DNA of 34,559 nt, from assembly GCF_001517085.1 (NCBI RefSeq), contig NZ_LRAC01000159.1, positions 1 through 34,559 of the forward strand, in the 5' to 3' direction. Source of the DNA: Paenibacillus sp. DMB5. GTDB taxonomy: Bacteria > Bacillota > Bacilli > Paenibacillales > Paenibacillaceae. The stretch's first letter is position 1; every line of letters starts with the position of its first letter. Below the pieces are notes generated by a model. The model made no database searches. It was given only the letters and a program-made list of their open reading frames with translations, and was not told the DNA's origin. Shown piece after piece: positions 1 through 8,505 of the stretch. A program made the position numbers and the translations under genes.

Positions 1-3000
1 CCCGCGGGGCAGGAGCGCTGCGCGGCGCTCCTGCAGAGGCCTCCGTCCCGGACCGGACGGACGGGAGCATCTGCACTGCGGCGCCTGCAGCAGGCCATGA
101 AGAGCGTCCGCGCCAAGCGGCGCGACCTCCTCGGCCAGCAGCTTGAAGCCCTCGTCCTCCTGCTGCACCTTGGCGCGCAGGGCCAGCAGCGCACCCTTCT
201 CGACCAGGCTGCGGCTGCGTTTCCACACCTCAGGGAACAGCACGACCTCGCAGCGCTCGATCTGGTCCTCCCACTGGATGAACGCCATTGCCTTGCCGGC
301 CTTGGTCGTAATCTCCTTGACGGAGACGACCATCCCCGCCGTAACCGTCTGGCTCTCATCCGCAGCTTCCCCAAGGTCCATCAGCCGCTGGATGCCCGGC
401 TCCTCAAGCAGGGCCGCACTGTCGTCCAGCGGATGGCCGGACAGGTACAGCCCGAGCAGCTCGCGCTCCAGCTCCAGCTGCTGGGTGACACTGAACCTCG
501 GGATATCCGGATAGCGGATTTCCCAGTTCGGGGTTTCAATCAGATCGTCGAACAGCTGGATCTGCAGCTCATCCCGCTCCTTGCGCCATTTGGCCGCGGC
601 ATCAACGGTTTCGTCGAGCATGGCCAGCAGCTGGGCCCGGTGTCCGGGCAGCCGGTCAAAGGCGCGGCCTGGAGAAGGGATTCGATGACGCGCTTGTTGC
701 AGACGCGCAAATCGACACGGCGGCAGAAATCGAGCAGGCTGTCGAACGGACGCTCTTTACGGACGGCCATAATGTTCTCCACCGCCAGTGTTCCGACATT
801 TTTCACGGCTGCCAGCCCGAATCGGATATGGCCGCCGCCCCCTTCCCCGCCGGGAACCGGAGTAAACAGTACGCCGCTCTCATTGACATCCGGCGGCAGA
901 ACACCGATGCCGGTGCGCCGGCATTCCAGCACATATTCAGCCACCTTGCGGTGGGTGCCCATGACCGCTGTCAGCATCGAGGCCATGAACTGCACCGGAT
1001 AGTGCGCCTTCAGATAGGCAGTCTGGAAAGCCAGCACGCCGTAAGCGGCGGCATGGGCCCGCGGGAAGCCGTAATCGGCGAACCGGACGATCATATCATA
1101 AACGGCATTCGCATCCGATTCCTGATAGCCCTGCTGCAGGCTGCCCTCCACGAAATGGCTGCGCTCCTTGTCCAGCGTCTCGCGCTTCTTCTTTGACACC
1201 GCGCGGCGCAGCAGGTCCGCTTCACCAAGCGAGAAGCCGGCCATCAGGGAAGCAATCTGCATAATCTGCTCCTGGTATACGATAATGCCGTACGTATCCG
1301 CCAGAATCGGCGTCAGGTCGGCATGCGGATAGTCCACCGCAATTTCACCGTGCTTGCCGGCAATAAACTTGGGGATAAACTCCATCGGCCCGGACGGTAC
1401 AGCGCCAGCACAGAGATGACGTCCTCGAAGCCCGACGGCTTCAGGTCCTTCAGCACACGGCGGATGCCCGCAGACTCCAGCTGAAAGACGCCGGTTGTCT
1501 CTCCGGCCCCGAGCATTTCGTAGGTCAGCGGATCATCATCGGGAATGGTGCGGAAATCGGGAGCCGCCCCGTCCATCTCCCTGATCCAGTTCATGCAGCG
1601 TTCAATAATCGACAGCGTCCTTAGTCCCAGAAAATCCATCTTGAGCAGTCCGACGCTTTCCAGATGCTCCATGGAATACTGGGTCAGCGCCGTGCTCTCA
1701 TTGCCCGCCTGGAGCGGCACCGCATCGGTCAGCGGGCCTTTGGAAATCACTACGCCGGCAGCATGTGTGGATGCATGGCGCGGCATGCCTTCAACCTTCA
1801 TCGCCATATCGAGCAGCTCTCTGGTCTTGCCGCTGGTCTCATACAGCGCCTTCAGATCAGGGCTGCCCTCAAGTGCCCGCGCAATGCTGATCCCGAGCTG
1901 TCCGGGAATCAGCTTCGCTGCCTTGTCCACCTCATTGTAAGGCAGATTCAGCACCCGGCCGACATCGCGGACCGCCGCTCTGGCTGCCATTGTTCCAAAA
2001 GTAATAATCTGTGCCACATGCTCCCTGCCGTATTTCTCGACCACATAAGCGATAACCTCATCACGGCGCTCATCGCTGAAGTCGATATCAATATCCGGCA
2101 TCGTAATCCGCTCCGGATTAAGAAAACGCTCAAAGAGCAGGTTATATTTCAGCGGATCTACATCGGTAATCCGCAGGGTATAAGCGGTCAGACTGCCTGC
2201 TGAAGAGCCGCGGCCCGGGCCGGTAGCGATGCCTTGGCGGTGGCAGTAGGCAATGAAATCCCAGACGATCAAGAAGTAATCGCTGAAGCCCATGCTCTGG
2301 ATGACACCCAGCTCATAGTCCAGGCGCTGCTCTGCAGCCGCCTTCCCCTCGGGTGAAGTCCAGAGCGGTGTATCCGCATAACGTGCTTCCAGCCCGCTGC
2401 GGCAGAGCCGGCGCAGATAAGCTGCTGCATCCAGCCCTTCCGGCAGCGGGGAATATTCGGGAAGAATATGCTGTCCGAACGTCAGCTCCAGATTACATTT
2501 ATCCGCTATTTCCTGCGTATTAGCAATCGCCTGCGGCACATGCGGAAACAGCGCCGCCATCTGCTCTCCGCTCTTCAGGAACAGCTGGTCCGTACCGATC
2601 TTCAGCCGGTCCTCATCGTCCACCGTCTTGCCTGTGCCGATACAGATCAGCACATCCTGGACCTCGGCGTCCTCCTTGGCCAGATAGTGCACATCATTCG
2701 TCGCGACAAGCGGAATGTCCAGCTCCGCTGCCAGAGCAATCAGCTGCGGATTCACCCGCTTCTGCTCGGGAATGCCGTGATCCTGCAGCTCCAGATAGAA
2801 GTCGCCGCCAAAAATCTCCTTGTAGCGCAGCGCCGCCTTACGCGCCTCATCTTCGCGCCCGTGCAGCAGATGCTGCGGCACTTCCCCGCCCAGGCAGGCG
2901 CTCAGGCAGACAATACCCTCGGCGTGGGCCGCCAGGGCTTCCATGTCGATCCGCGGCTTGTAATGCTGGCCCTCCAGATGGCCGATGGAGACAAGCTTCA

Positions 3001-3307
3001 TCAGATTTCTGTAGCCGGTTTCATTCTTCGCGAGCAGGATCAGGTGATAGATCGGCTGATCCTTGCGGCTGCCCCGCTCACGGCGCGAGCCTGCCGTCAG
3101 ATAGGCTTCGCAGCCGATAATCGGCTTAATGCCGGCGGCAGCGCATGCTTTATAAAAGGGGATTGCCCCATACATCACTCCATGATCCGTCAGCGCCAGC
3201 GACTTCATGCCGTATTCGCCGGCCCGGCGCACGAGATCCGTAATGCGCGCGGCGCCGTCCAGTAAACTGTATTCGCTGTGCACATGCAAATGCACGAATG
3301 GGCTCAT
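1..3307 (-). CDS. dnaE: DNA polymerase III subunit alpha (DnaE type), 3' end outside window, two frame breaks
   Basis: Catalytic replicative polymerase subunit of the DnaE class (not PolC: no embedded exonuclease seen). The N-terminus carries the PHP-domain signature FVHLHVHSEYSLLDG, followed by GPGRGSSAGS and the polymerase active-site motif PDIDIDF. ATG at 3307 is chosen because MSPFVHLHVHS is the family's usual beginning; the frame stays open nine codons upstream. After about 640 residues the frame breaks at 1387-1388: YRPGPMEFIPKF needs GGG where the plus strand shows GG. It breaks again near 665: LLQAGAFDRLPG needs CC where C is present. Between and after these points the family sequence continues, including LERELLGLYLSGHP and an OB-fold-like region, to the window edge. 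Two one-base losses in an essential gene point to sequence error. The neighbours ytrH/ytrI match the Bacillus order. Confidence 0.93.
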
Positions 3308-3361
3308 GATCCCCACATCCCTTCTACTCTTCAAATCAAAACATAAGATGAAACTATTTTA

Positions 3362-3391
3362 TCATAATACCGGGGGAGCCGCCCATAGAAT
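3362..3391 (+). promoter_or_regulatory. Possible sigma-E promoter for ytrH-ytrI
   Basis: A -35-like TCATAAT (3362-3368) lies 15 bases before CATAGAAT (3384-3391), close to the sigma-E -10 consensus CATACAnT. The ytrHI operon of Bacillus is known to be sigma-E controlled, which supports the reading. It is a motif match only. Confidence 0.4.
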
Positions 3392-3440
3392 GGATTAAGT
3401 GCACAAGGACAGGCGGGACTTGTCCGGAAAGGGGCCTTGT

Positions 3441-3764
3441 ATGAGTATTTTCATGAGCAAAGCCGTTCTTGATTTCTTCATTGCCTTCGGCATCGTTCTG
3501 GGCGGCGCCATGCTTGGAGGGATCGGTGCGGTCGTCTCGCTGCAGCCGCCGACACAGACGATGCTGGATATCGCTGACCGGATCAAAATCTGGGCGCTCG
3601 CCGCCGCGGTCGGAGGCACCATCGATCCTATGCGGGTCATTGAGAGTAATATGATCGGGGGCAATCTGTCTCCCGCCATTAAGCAGATCCTGTATCTGGT
3701 ATTCGCCTTTTTAGGCGCCCATATGGGCAGCGAGCTGGTCAAATGGGTGTGCGGCAAGGGGTGA
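3441..3764 (+). CDS. ytrH: YtrH family sporulation membrane protein
   Basis: Small integral membrane protein of 107 residues. It matches the YtrH family, which in Bacillus is needed for efficient sporulation and is made in the mother cell. Hydrophobic stretches are seen at about residues 4-30 (FFIAFGIVLGGAMLGGIGAVV) and near the C-terminus (ILYLVFAFLGAHMGSELV), with the conserved middle motif GGTIDPMRVIE. ATG at 3441 is preferred over the upstream in-frame start at 3399 because AAAGGGG (3428-3434) sits at a good distance and the protein then begins MSIFMSKAVLDFF. It is divergent from dnaE and coupled to ytrI, whose ribosome-binding site overlaps its stop codon. Confidence 0.9.
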   Translation: MSIFMSKAVLDFFIAFGIVLGGAMLGGIGAVVSLQPPTQTMLDIADRIKIWALAAAVGGTIDPMRVIESNMIGGNLSPAIKQILYLVFAFLGAHMGSELVKWVCGKG

Positions 3765-3771
3765 GCAGGAG

Positions 3772-4275
3772 ATGAGAATCCCCCCTTTTCAGCGCTACCG
3801 CCGCTTTTCGCAGATCTCCGCCGTTTTCGTGCTGGGTATGGTGACGGGAGCCGTCATGTACAATGCTGTTTTTCATATGGGCTATAATGTGCTCTGGCTT
3901 GACAACCAGGATCTGCGCGTGCAGATCGAGCAGTACCGCAGCGACATCAAGACGCTAAAAAAATATAACAACACCTCAACCGTGATCCGGGAAATCAAGC
4001 TGCGCACTGAGGACAGCAAGACAAAAGAGGGTACCGGGGCGCTGGATCAGGTAACCGTGAAGGAAATTATCAGCAAGATGAGCGAAGACCTGGAGCCGAT
4101 GCGCGGCCGCAGCATGTTCGACATTGATACGGACGGCAAGCTGGCGCGGCTGCTGCTGGACGGTAAAATCTACATCGTCCGTGAAAAAGAGTACTCTGTA
4201 CGGATCCGGACCATGCTGGTAATGGAGGGCGTGCTGCAGATCTGGGTGGAGGTCCATCCTTATAAACGCAGCTGA
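3772..4275 (+). CDS. ytrI: YtrI family sporulation membrane protein
   Basis: Protein of 167 residues with one N-terminal membrane anchor (about residues 15-35, ISAVFVLGMVTGAVMYNAVF). A coiled-coil-like stretch follows (LDNQDLRVQIEQYRSDIKTLKKY), then a soluble domain ending RTMLVMEGVLQIWVEVHPYKRS. This is the architecture of YtrI, the sporulation partner of YtrH. The gene starts eight bases after the ytrH stop. AAGGGGTGA, spanning that stop, is a strong Shine-Dalgarno match about seven bases from the ATG, so the two genes are probably translationally coupled. The exact biochemical role of the family is not known. Confidence 0.88.
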   Translation: MRIPPFQRYRRFSQISAVFVLGMVTGAVMYNAVFHMGYNVLWLDNQDLRVQIEQYRSDIKTLKKYNNTSTVIREIKLRTEDSKTKEGTGALDQVTVKEIISKMSEDLEPMRGRSMFDIDTDGKLARLLLDGKIYIVREKEYSVRIRTMLVMEGVLQIWVEVHPYKRS

Positions 4276-4402
4276 GCCGCAGATTAGACGGGCGTACCGG
4301 CGGAAGCCGTGCTACAATAATGGACAGGTATATAGGCAAACGGAATTCATGCAGAGGGCTTAACTTTTTTGAATGATCTTCTGATAAAGGAGCTGCCTGT
4401 CC

Positions 4403-4711
4403 ATGATTATGTTCATCAAGTATCTGCTGTTCATCCTGCTTGTTGTTTTTATGATTGGCGCCGCCGCATACAGCCTCTCCTCACGCCGGACCTCCGACAC
4501 GCAGGAAAAGGGCCGCCGGCGCTCCATTATGAACGTGCTGCTCGGGGCCATGCTGGTTACCCTGTCGCTAATGTCGATGTTTCTGTTCCGGGGCTCGACG
4601 CTCAGTGTGATTGTGGAGGCGGTGTTTCTCGTCATCGGGGCGTTTAATATTTTCTCCGGGCTGCGCAGCTACGGGTATTACAGCCGGAGCGGGAGCGGAC
4701 GCAAGGCTTAG
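4403..4711 (+). CDS. ytpI: YtpI-like small membrane protein
   Basis: Protein of 102 residues with about three hydrophobic helices: roughly 2-24 (MFIKYLLFILLVVFMIGAAAYS), 42-64 (IMNVLLGAMLVTLSLMSMFLF) and 69-90 (LSVIVEAVFLVIGAFNIFSGL). A basic linker SSRRTSDTQEKGRRR joins the first two. Length, topology and position beside ytrH/ytrI/ytoI fit the YtpI family. AAAGGAG (4386-4392) precedes the ATG at 4403; a second in-frame ATG two codons later is possible. No function is known. The 127 bases separating it from ytrI show no clear terminator, so co-transcription is possible. Confidence 0.8.
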   Translation: MIMFIKYLLFILLVVFMIGAAAYSLSSRRTSDTQEKGRRRSIMNVLLGAMLVTLSLMSMFLFRGSTLSVIVEAVFLVIGAFNIFSGLRSYGYYSRSGSGRKA

Positions 4712-4782
4712 GCGATTGCTTTTACAGCCTCATTGAGCGGTATGCAACAGCCCTCTTCACCGCCCGGTATTCCTGAGAAATG

Positions 4783-4968
4783 CTAAGTGGAAAAATGCCA
4801 TCTAATTCTTGGCTAATAGCCGAAAACAGAATTCTAGTTGGAAAAACGACACTTAATTCCACGGTTTTCAACCCGGATGGCGCTTTTAGCCTGAAATAAG
4901 TGATGATTTTCCATCTAATTTTTATAAGGATAGGATTCTGGCCAATTTAAGTGTCAAAAATCCAACTA
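4783..4968 (-). repeat. 187-bp intergenic element, copy 1 (two forward plus two inverted units)
   Basis: The 4712-5056 gap holds four related units of 26-29 bases. Two are on the plus strand (4783 CTAAGTGGAAAAATGCCATC; 4834 CTAGTTGGAAAAACGACACT) and two are inverted (about 4892-4918 and 4942-4968). Read on the minus strand, the whole block aligns unit by unit with the block at 15428-15614, so these are two copies of one element in opposite orientation. The outer and inner unit pairs can form nested hairpins. No coding capacity is seen. Confidence 0.8.
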
Positions 4969-5056
4969 TATGCTTAATGCGCATAGTCCTGGTGAACGGC
5001 AGCAGTGTGATAGCGGATCATACCAGTATTCCCCAACTCTACTACAATATAATAGT

Positions 5057-5094
5057 AAAAAAAGAGAGACCGCCCATCCGGAGCGTTCTCTCTT
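5057..5094 (-). terminator. Rho-independent terminator of the YtoI gene
   Basis: On the minus strand an AGAGAGAACGC arm pairs with GCGGTCTCTCT (one mismatch), followed by seven T residues. It lies about 30 bases past the stop codon at 5126. Confidence 0.85.
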
Positions 5095-5125
5095 CATAAT
5101 AACGAAAATTACATCCCGGGCCGGC

Positions 5126-6460
5126 TCACCCGTGATCAATCGACTGCAGCATCAGTACCGCCTTGGCGACCATTGTGTCATTGTGGCTGATCTCGATCTC
5201 CAGCTTGCAGGTTCTGCGGCTGATCTCCAGCAGCTTAGGCATCACGATAATCGAATGCTCAATCTGCACCGGACGGATAAAATAGGTGGACATGTTGTCC
5301 AGCACATAATCATTGCCGGTAATATCCTTGGCCGCTTTGAACGCGGACAGGGTCATCAATGTGGACAGGACGCCTTCGGAAATGGTACCCAGATCCGTCG
5401 CCATCTGCGGGGTGATGAAGCCGTGGAAGAACAGCTTCCCCTCCTCATCCCGTTCCTCGGCGAACCCGTTCCAGATCAGATGATCAAACGTTTCACCCAT
5501 CTGCGGCTGATTGCTGACATCTCGCAGGCTCTGCAGCACCTCACGGCGGGTCAGCGATCCGACCAGCTTGCGGTTGCGGTCGACAATCGGCAGGAAGTCG
5601 ATCCCCTCCCACATCATGATCTGCGCCGCTGATGCCAGCGAAGTCTGCAGAGCCGCTGTAACCGGGCTGCGGACCATCGCTTTTTCGATGCTCTGCCCCT
5701 CCTGCAGCTCCTCCACATCGCGCCGTCCGACAATCCCGATAACCCGGTTCCATTCATCGGTTACAGCAAAACGCTGCTCCCCGCTGGACAGCGCCAGCTG
5801 GCGCAGCTCACCGACCGTGCTGGACGTTTTCAGTATGTTCAGCCGCGGCTTGCTCTCCAGAATGTCCTCTACCAGCATGATCTTTTTCTTGATCAGCCGG
5901 TCAAAGATCGCCCGGTTTATCATCGAGGCCACTGTAAATGTATCATGTCTTGAGGAAATGACCGGCAGATCCAGCTCGTCCGCCAGCGCTTTAACCTCGC
6001 GGCTCGTACCGAAGCCGCCCGTCACCAGTACCCCTGCCCCCTGCTCCAGTGCCAGCGAATGCACGTCGTCGCGGTTCCCTACGATCAGCAGGCTGTCGGC
6101 GTCAATATAGCGGATCATGGCATCGACCTTCATCGCGCCGATTATATATTTATGCAGGTGCTTATTCAGCCCGTCAGCTCCGCCGAGTACATGACCCTCC
6201 ACAATGTCCACCACATCCCCGAAGGTCAGCTGGTCTGAGATGTTCCGCGGCTTCTTTTCTACACGGACGGTGCCGATCCGCTCCTTCGTAATGACGATAC
6301 CCAGGTTCTCGGCCTCCTTTACCGCCCGGTAAGCCGTTCCCTCACTCACTACCATTTCCTTAGCCAGCTTGCGTACAGAAATTTTGGTGCCTACCTTGAG
6401 ACCTTCGATATGCTGCAGCAGTTGTTCATGCTTTGTAATGTTATCGCCTTGTCCTTCCAA
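5126..6460 (-). CDS. ytoI: YtoI-like protein: HTH, DRTGG, CBS pair, hotdog domain
   Basis: A 444-residue multidomain protein. Residues about 10-70 are a helix-turn-helix of GntR-like type (ISVRKLAKEMVVSEGTAYRA). Residues about 75-185 are a DRTGG domain (GVLVTGGFGTSREVKALADE). Residues about 190-315 hold two CBS repeats (IGIVGRRDVEEL and LVGSLTRREVLQ), which bind adenosyl ligands in other proteins. The C-terminal part (about 335-440) is a hotdog thioesterase-like fold (FFHGFITPQMATDLGTISEGV). This order is that of Bacillus YtoI, which also lies near ytrI. The start is TTG at 6460, preceded by GGGGGTG at a suitable distance. The ligand and function are unknown. The N-terminal HTH and the repeats around its promoter suggest autoregulation. 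Confidence 0.88.
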   Translation of the reverse strand: MEGQGDNITKHEQLLQHIEGLKVGTKISVRKLAKEMVVSEGTAYRAVKEAENLGIVITKERIGTVRVEKKPRNISDQLTFGDVVDIVEGHVLGGADGLNKHLHKYIIGAMKVDAMIRYIDADSLLIVGNRDDVHSLALEQGAGVLVTGGFGTSREVKALADELDLPVISSRHDTFTVASMINRAIFDRLIKKKIMLVEDILESKPRLNILKTSSTVGELRQLALSSGEQRFAVTDEWNRVIGIVGRRDVEELQEGQSIEKAMVRSPVTAALQTSLASAAQIMMWEGIDFLPIVDRNRKLVGSLTRREVLQSLRDVSNQPQMGETFDHLIWNGFAEERDEEGKLFFHGFITPQMATDLGTISEGVLSTLMTLSAFKAAKDITGNDYVLDNMSTYFIRPVQIEHSIIVMPKLLEISRRTCKLEIEISHNDTMVAKAVLMLQSIDHG

Positions 6461-6484
6461 CTGTTACACCCCCATGCCCCAATC

Positions 6485-6529
6485 TGTACTATTCTGTACT
6501 CATTATACAGCCGGAAATTGCAGAGTACA
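6485..6529. promoter_or_regulatory. TGTACT/AGTACA half-sites around the ytoI promoter
   Basis: On the plus strand TGTACT occurs at 6485-6490 and TGTACTC at 6495-6501 as a direct repeat, with GAGTACA at 6523-6529 as the inverted partner. The sites overlap the -35 and the start region of the ytoI promoter. A GntR-type or self-encoded regulator could bind here. Confidence 0.45.
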
Positions 6530-6530
6530 A
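6502..6530 (-). promoter_or_regulatory. Sigma-A promoter of ytoI
   Basis: On the minus strand TTGTAC (6530-6525) lies 17 bases before a perfect TATAAT (6507-6502), about 42 bases upstream of the TTG start. Confidence 0.8.
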
Positions 6531-6578
6531 CCGCCCGCAGAAGGTCAAATAAGTTAAGTCAGTGAATGACCGGACAGC

Positions 6579-6602
6579 CAAAATAACCCCGCAAAGCGGG
6601 GC
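6579..6602 (-). terminator. Probable terminator of the small membrane-protein gene
   Basis: A GC-rich stem CCCCGC-AAA-GCGGGG (6587-6601). On the minus strand it is followed by TTATTTT. It lies 160 bases beyond the stop at 6763, within a 302-base gap that otherwise holds only the ytoI promoter region. Confidence 0.55.
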
Positions 6603-6762
6603 ATTTACAAGGATATTCCCCCGGTTACGTAAGGGGTTACCGGAAGATCTCCATTAAAGCCAAAAAGCCCGGACGCCGTTTCCGGCAGCCGGACCTCCGG
6701 ATCTGTATCAGGTGTTGTTTGCAGAGAGAACACTGAGCTCCTTGTCCTCTGTTCACACCCTC

Positions 6763-7047
6763 CTATAAACGCTGCGACATTCTGCTTTCCTCGTTCCACT
6801 TGCCCTGCCACTGCTCCAGCTTATGCTTGCGGACCGCTTCCAGCCGTTTCTGCTTCTCCTCGTCCACTCCGATGATGAAATGCAAATGCGCCGCAATAAT
6901 CAGGAAAGCAAATACGCACCAGACAACTCCAAAGCCCAGCACCCAGCTTGGCCCGTTCTGGAATGACAGCTGCGGGAGTGCATAGAGCAGCATGGCAAGT
7001 GCAATCAGCAGGTATAAGCTGTGCTTGAACTTGTTTCTTTTTTTCAT
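6763..7047 (-). CDS. Small membrane protein with basic C-terminal tail, unknown
   Basis: Protein of 94 residues with two hydrophobic helices, about 10-28 (LYLLIALAMLLYALPQL) and 38-58 (VLGFGVVWCVFAFLIIAAHLHFIIG). A charged tail rich in Lys, Glu and Arg follows (EEKQKRLEAVRKHKLEQWQG), likely helical and cytoplasmic. ATG at 7047 is chosen over the upstream TTG at 7065 because AAGGAG lies inside the longer version, nine bases before the ATG. I do not recognise a named family. It is divergent from the LURP-one-like gene. Confidence 0.7.
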   Translation of the reverse strand: MKKRNKFKHSLYLLIALAMLLYALPQLSFQNGPSWVLGFGVVWCVFAFLIIAAHLHFIIGVDEEKQKRLEAVRKHKLEQWQGKWNEESRMSQRL

Positions 7048-7205
7048 CACAAACAGCTCCTTCAATTGAATCTATATCTCTACTCTATGAACCGCCCCCG
7101 GAAATTATGAGACAAGTCTGCAAAAAAATAAGCCTGCGCACAAAATGGTATAGCACTGCCCGCGGTCATATGAGATGATATATACAATTATTAGGAGGCG
7201 ATTAC

Positions 7206-7781
7206 TTGAATCAGGCGTACGGGTACACGGAATATACGATCCGCAAAAAGGTTTTTTCGATTATGAGCACCAAGCTGCATATTTATAACAGCTCTGAGGA
7301 GCTGGTGCTTTATTCACAGATGAAGGCGTTTAAGCTAAAAGAGGACATTGCGCTCTACACGGATGAGTCGATGGACAGGGAGCTTCTGCGGATTAAGGCA
7401 CGGAGCATTATCGACTTCAGCGTCACTTTTGATGTGATTGACTCCGAGACCGGAGAGCATGTGGGCGCGCTCCGCCGCAAGGGGCTCAAGTCGATTCTGA
7501 AGGATGAGTGGCTGATTCTGGACAGTCATGACCAGGAAATCGGGCTGGTAAAGGAAGACAGCACCTTTATGGCGCTGTTACGCCGGATGATCAGCTTTAT
7601 TCCGCAAAAATACAGTGTCGAGCTGCAGGGGGACCCGATCCCGACCTACAGCCAGAACATCAACCCGTTCGTCACCAAAATTACCGCCGACTTCTCCGGC
7701 GACAGGACCGGCCGTCTCGACCGCAGACTCGGGCTGGCCGCCGGAATTCTGCTCTGTGCCGTTGAAGGCAAGCAGGATTAA
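7206..7781 (+). CDS. LURP-one-related (tubby-like fold) protein
   Basis: Protein of 191 residues resembling the LURP-one-related/YxjI group. The beta-rich pattern of that fold is visible in FSIMSTKLHIYNSSEELVLY, GEHVGALRRKGLKSILKDEW and LDSHDQEIGLVKEDS, and the C-terminus is the usual DRRLGLAAGILLCAVEG helix. No enzyme motif is seen; the fold is related to tubby and phospholipid scramblase domains, and the bacterial role is unknown. The start codon is TTG at 7206, supported by AGGAGGCG (7193-7200). It is followed at once by the two-hairpin repeat and is convergent with the YlbF-like gene. Confidence 0.75.
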   Translation: MNQAYGYTEYTIRKKVFSIMSTKLHIYNSSEELVLYSQMKAFKLKEDIALYTDESMDRELLRIKARSIIDFSVTFDVIDSETGEHVGALRRKGLKSILKDEWLILDSHDQEIGLVKEDSTFMALLRRMISFIPQKYSVELQGDPIPTYSQNINPFVTKITADFSGDRTGRLDRRLGLAAGILLCAVEGKQD

Positions 7782-7791
7782 CAGACCTCAA

Positions 7792-7890
7792 GTAGAAACG
7801 GCTATGCCGTCCTTCAGAGAAGGCGGTAACCGTTTCTGCGAGAAATATAAGGATTATTGATAGCGTAAAACATATAAATTCTTATATTTG
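7792..7890 (+). repeat. Two-hairpin dispersed repeat, copy 1
   Basis: Begins with GTAGAAACGGCTATGCCGTC. Its first hairpin is closed by AGAAACGG/CCGTTTCT and has a nested inner stem. The second hairpin is AAATATAAG (7843-7851 region)/CTTATATTT (7881-7889). Related copies are at 13542-13638 and, partly, 32988-33050. Confidence 0.85.
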
Positions 7891-7894
7891 AACA

Positions 7895-7939
7895 GAACAA
7901 AAGGGGATTCTCCAGCCGACCGGCCGGGGAGTCCCCTTT
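7895..7939 (-). terminator. Terminator of the YlbF-family gene
   Basis: A 14-pair stem begins AAAGGGGA (7900-7907) and closes with TCCCCTTT (7932-7939). On the minus strand it ends in TTTTGTTCT. It lies between convergent genes and may also slow plus-strand transcription. Confidence 0.8.
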
Positions 7940-7971
7940 GTGCTTATCCTGCTCCAAACGGAGCGGATGGA

Positions 7972-8313
7972 TTAATGTCCGCCGTACATCTGCGACAGGC
8001 TGTCCGTAATAATTTTGTTCACATCTTCAATAACTACACTCAGGCGGCGCTCTGCGTCGAACAGCCGGCGGATGCCGAGATTCAGGTTAAGCACCTCGAA
8101 CAGCTTCTCCATCTTTTCCATTTCCTCCTGCGGAGGCATTTCCCCGTTCATCATCCGCTGCTGCAGCTCAATCTGGTTCTGGCGGAAATTGTCCAGCATC
8201 TGCTTGCTCTCCGGATCTGCTTCAATCACCTTCATTGCACTGCTGATGTCGGAAAATTCAGTGCTTTCTTTAATGGCTCTAGCCAGCTCATGGGCCTTGT
8301 CGATTACGTTCAT
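7972..8313 (-). CDS. YlbF/YheA (UPF0342-type) family protein
   Basis: A 113-residue, mostly helical protein of the YlbF/YmcA/YheA family. Typical features are DKAHELARAIKESTEF near the start, the DPESKQMLDNFRQNQIELQQ helix, a NGEMPPQEEME loop and the C-terminal helix RLSVVIEDVNKIITDSL. YlbF and YmcA belong to the Y-complex that affects RNase Y-dependent mRNA maturation; the YheA branch has no firm role, and this protein may belong to that branch. ATG at 8313 is fixed by a strong AGGAGGT seven to eight bases upstream; the open frame extends further but without a ribosome-binding site. Confidence 0.85.
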   Translation of the reverse strand: MNVIDKAHELARAIKESTEFSDISSAMKVIEADPESKQMLDNFRQNQIELQQRMMNGEMPPQEEMEKMEKLFEVLNLNLGIRRLFDAERRLSVVIEDVNKIITDSLSQMYGGH

Positions 8314-8411
8314 TTGTGTTACCTCCTGAAATTGAATGTTGTGTCTGCGATCTGCCGCCTGCAGCAATAGCGATTTACGCCCGGCACGGCTTTTTACGGA
8401 ATAGGTCAATC

Positions 8412-8440
8412 ACCAAGGGTCAGATGTCTCCATATGATGA
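8412..8440 (+). promoter_or_regulatory. Weak sigma-K-like promoter before the ATP-grasp array
   Basis: AC at 8412-8413 is followed after 17 bases by CATATGAT, near the sigma-K form AC-(16/17)-CATAnnnTA. It is suggested mainly because YheC/YheD proteins are spore-coat-associated. The motif is short and could be chance. Confidence 0.25.
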
Positions 8441-8505
8441 ATGATATGTAACCCTTATGATTCATAATTGCCGGCATCATGCTGCCTACCGGAAGGAGAT
8501 CCACG

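Noticed and set aside
97..1002. Long plus-strand open frame over dnaE
   Set aside because: Antisense to the conserved polymerase frame; composition follows the third-position GC bias of dnaE and no domain is seen.
4783..4968. CRISPR array reading of the repeated units
   Set aside because: Units are degenerate, in both orientations and without regular unique spacers; no cas genes in the window.
6605..6811. 68-codon minus-strand frame after the small membrane gene
   Set aside because: Overlaps that gene's end, has no ribosome-binding site and no recognisable features.
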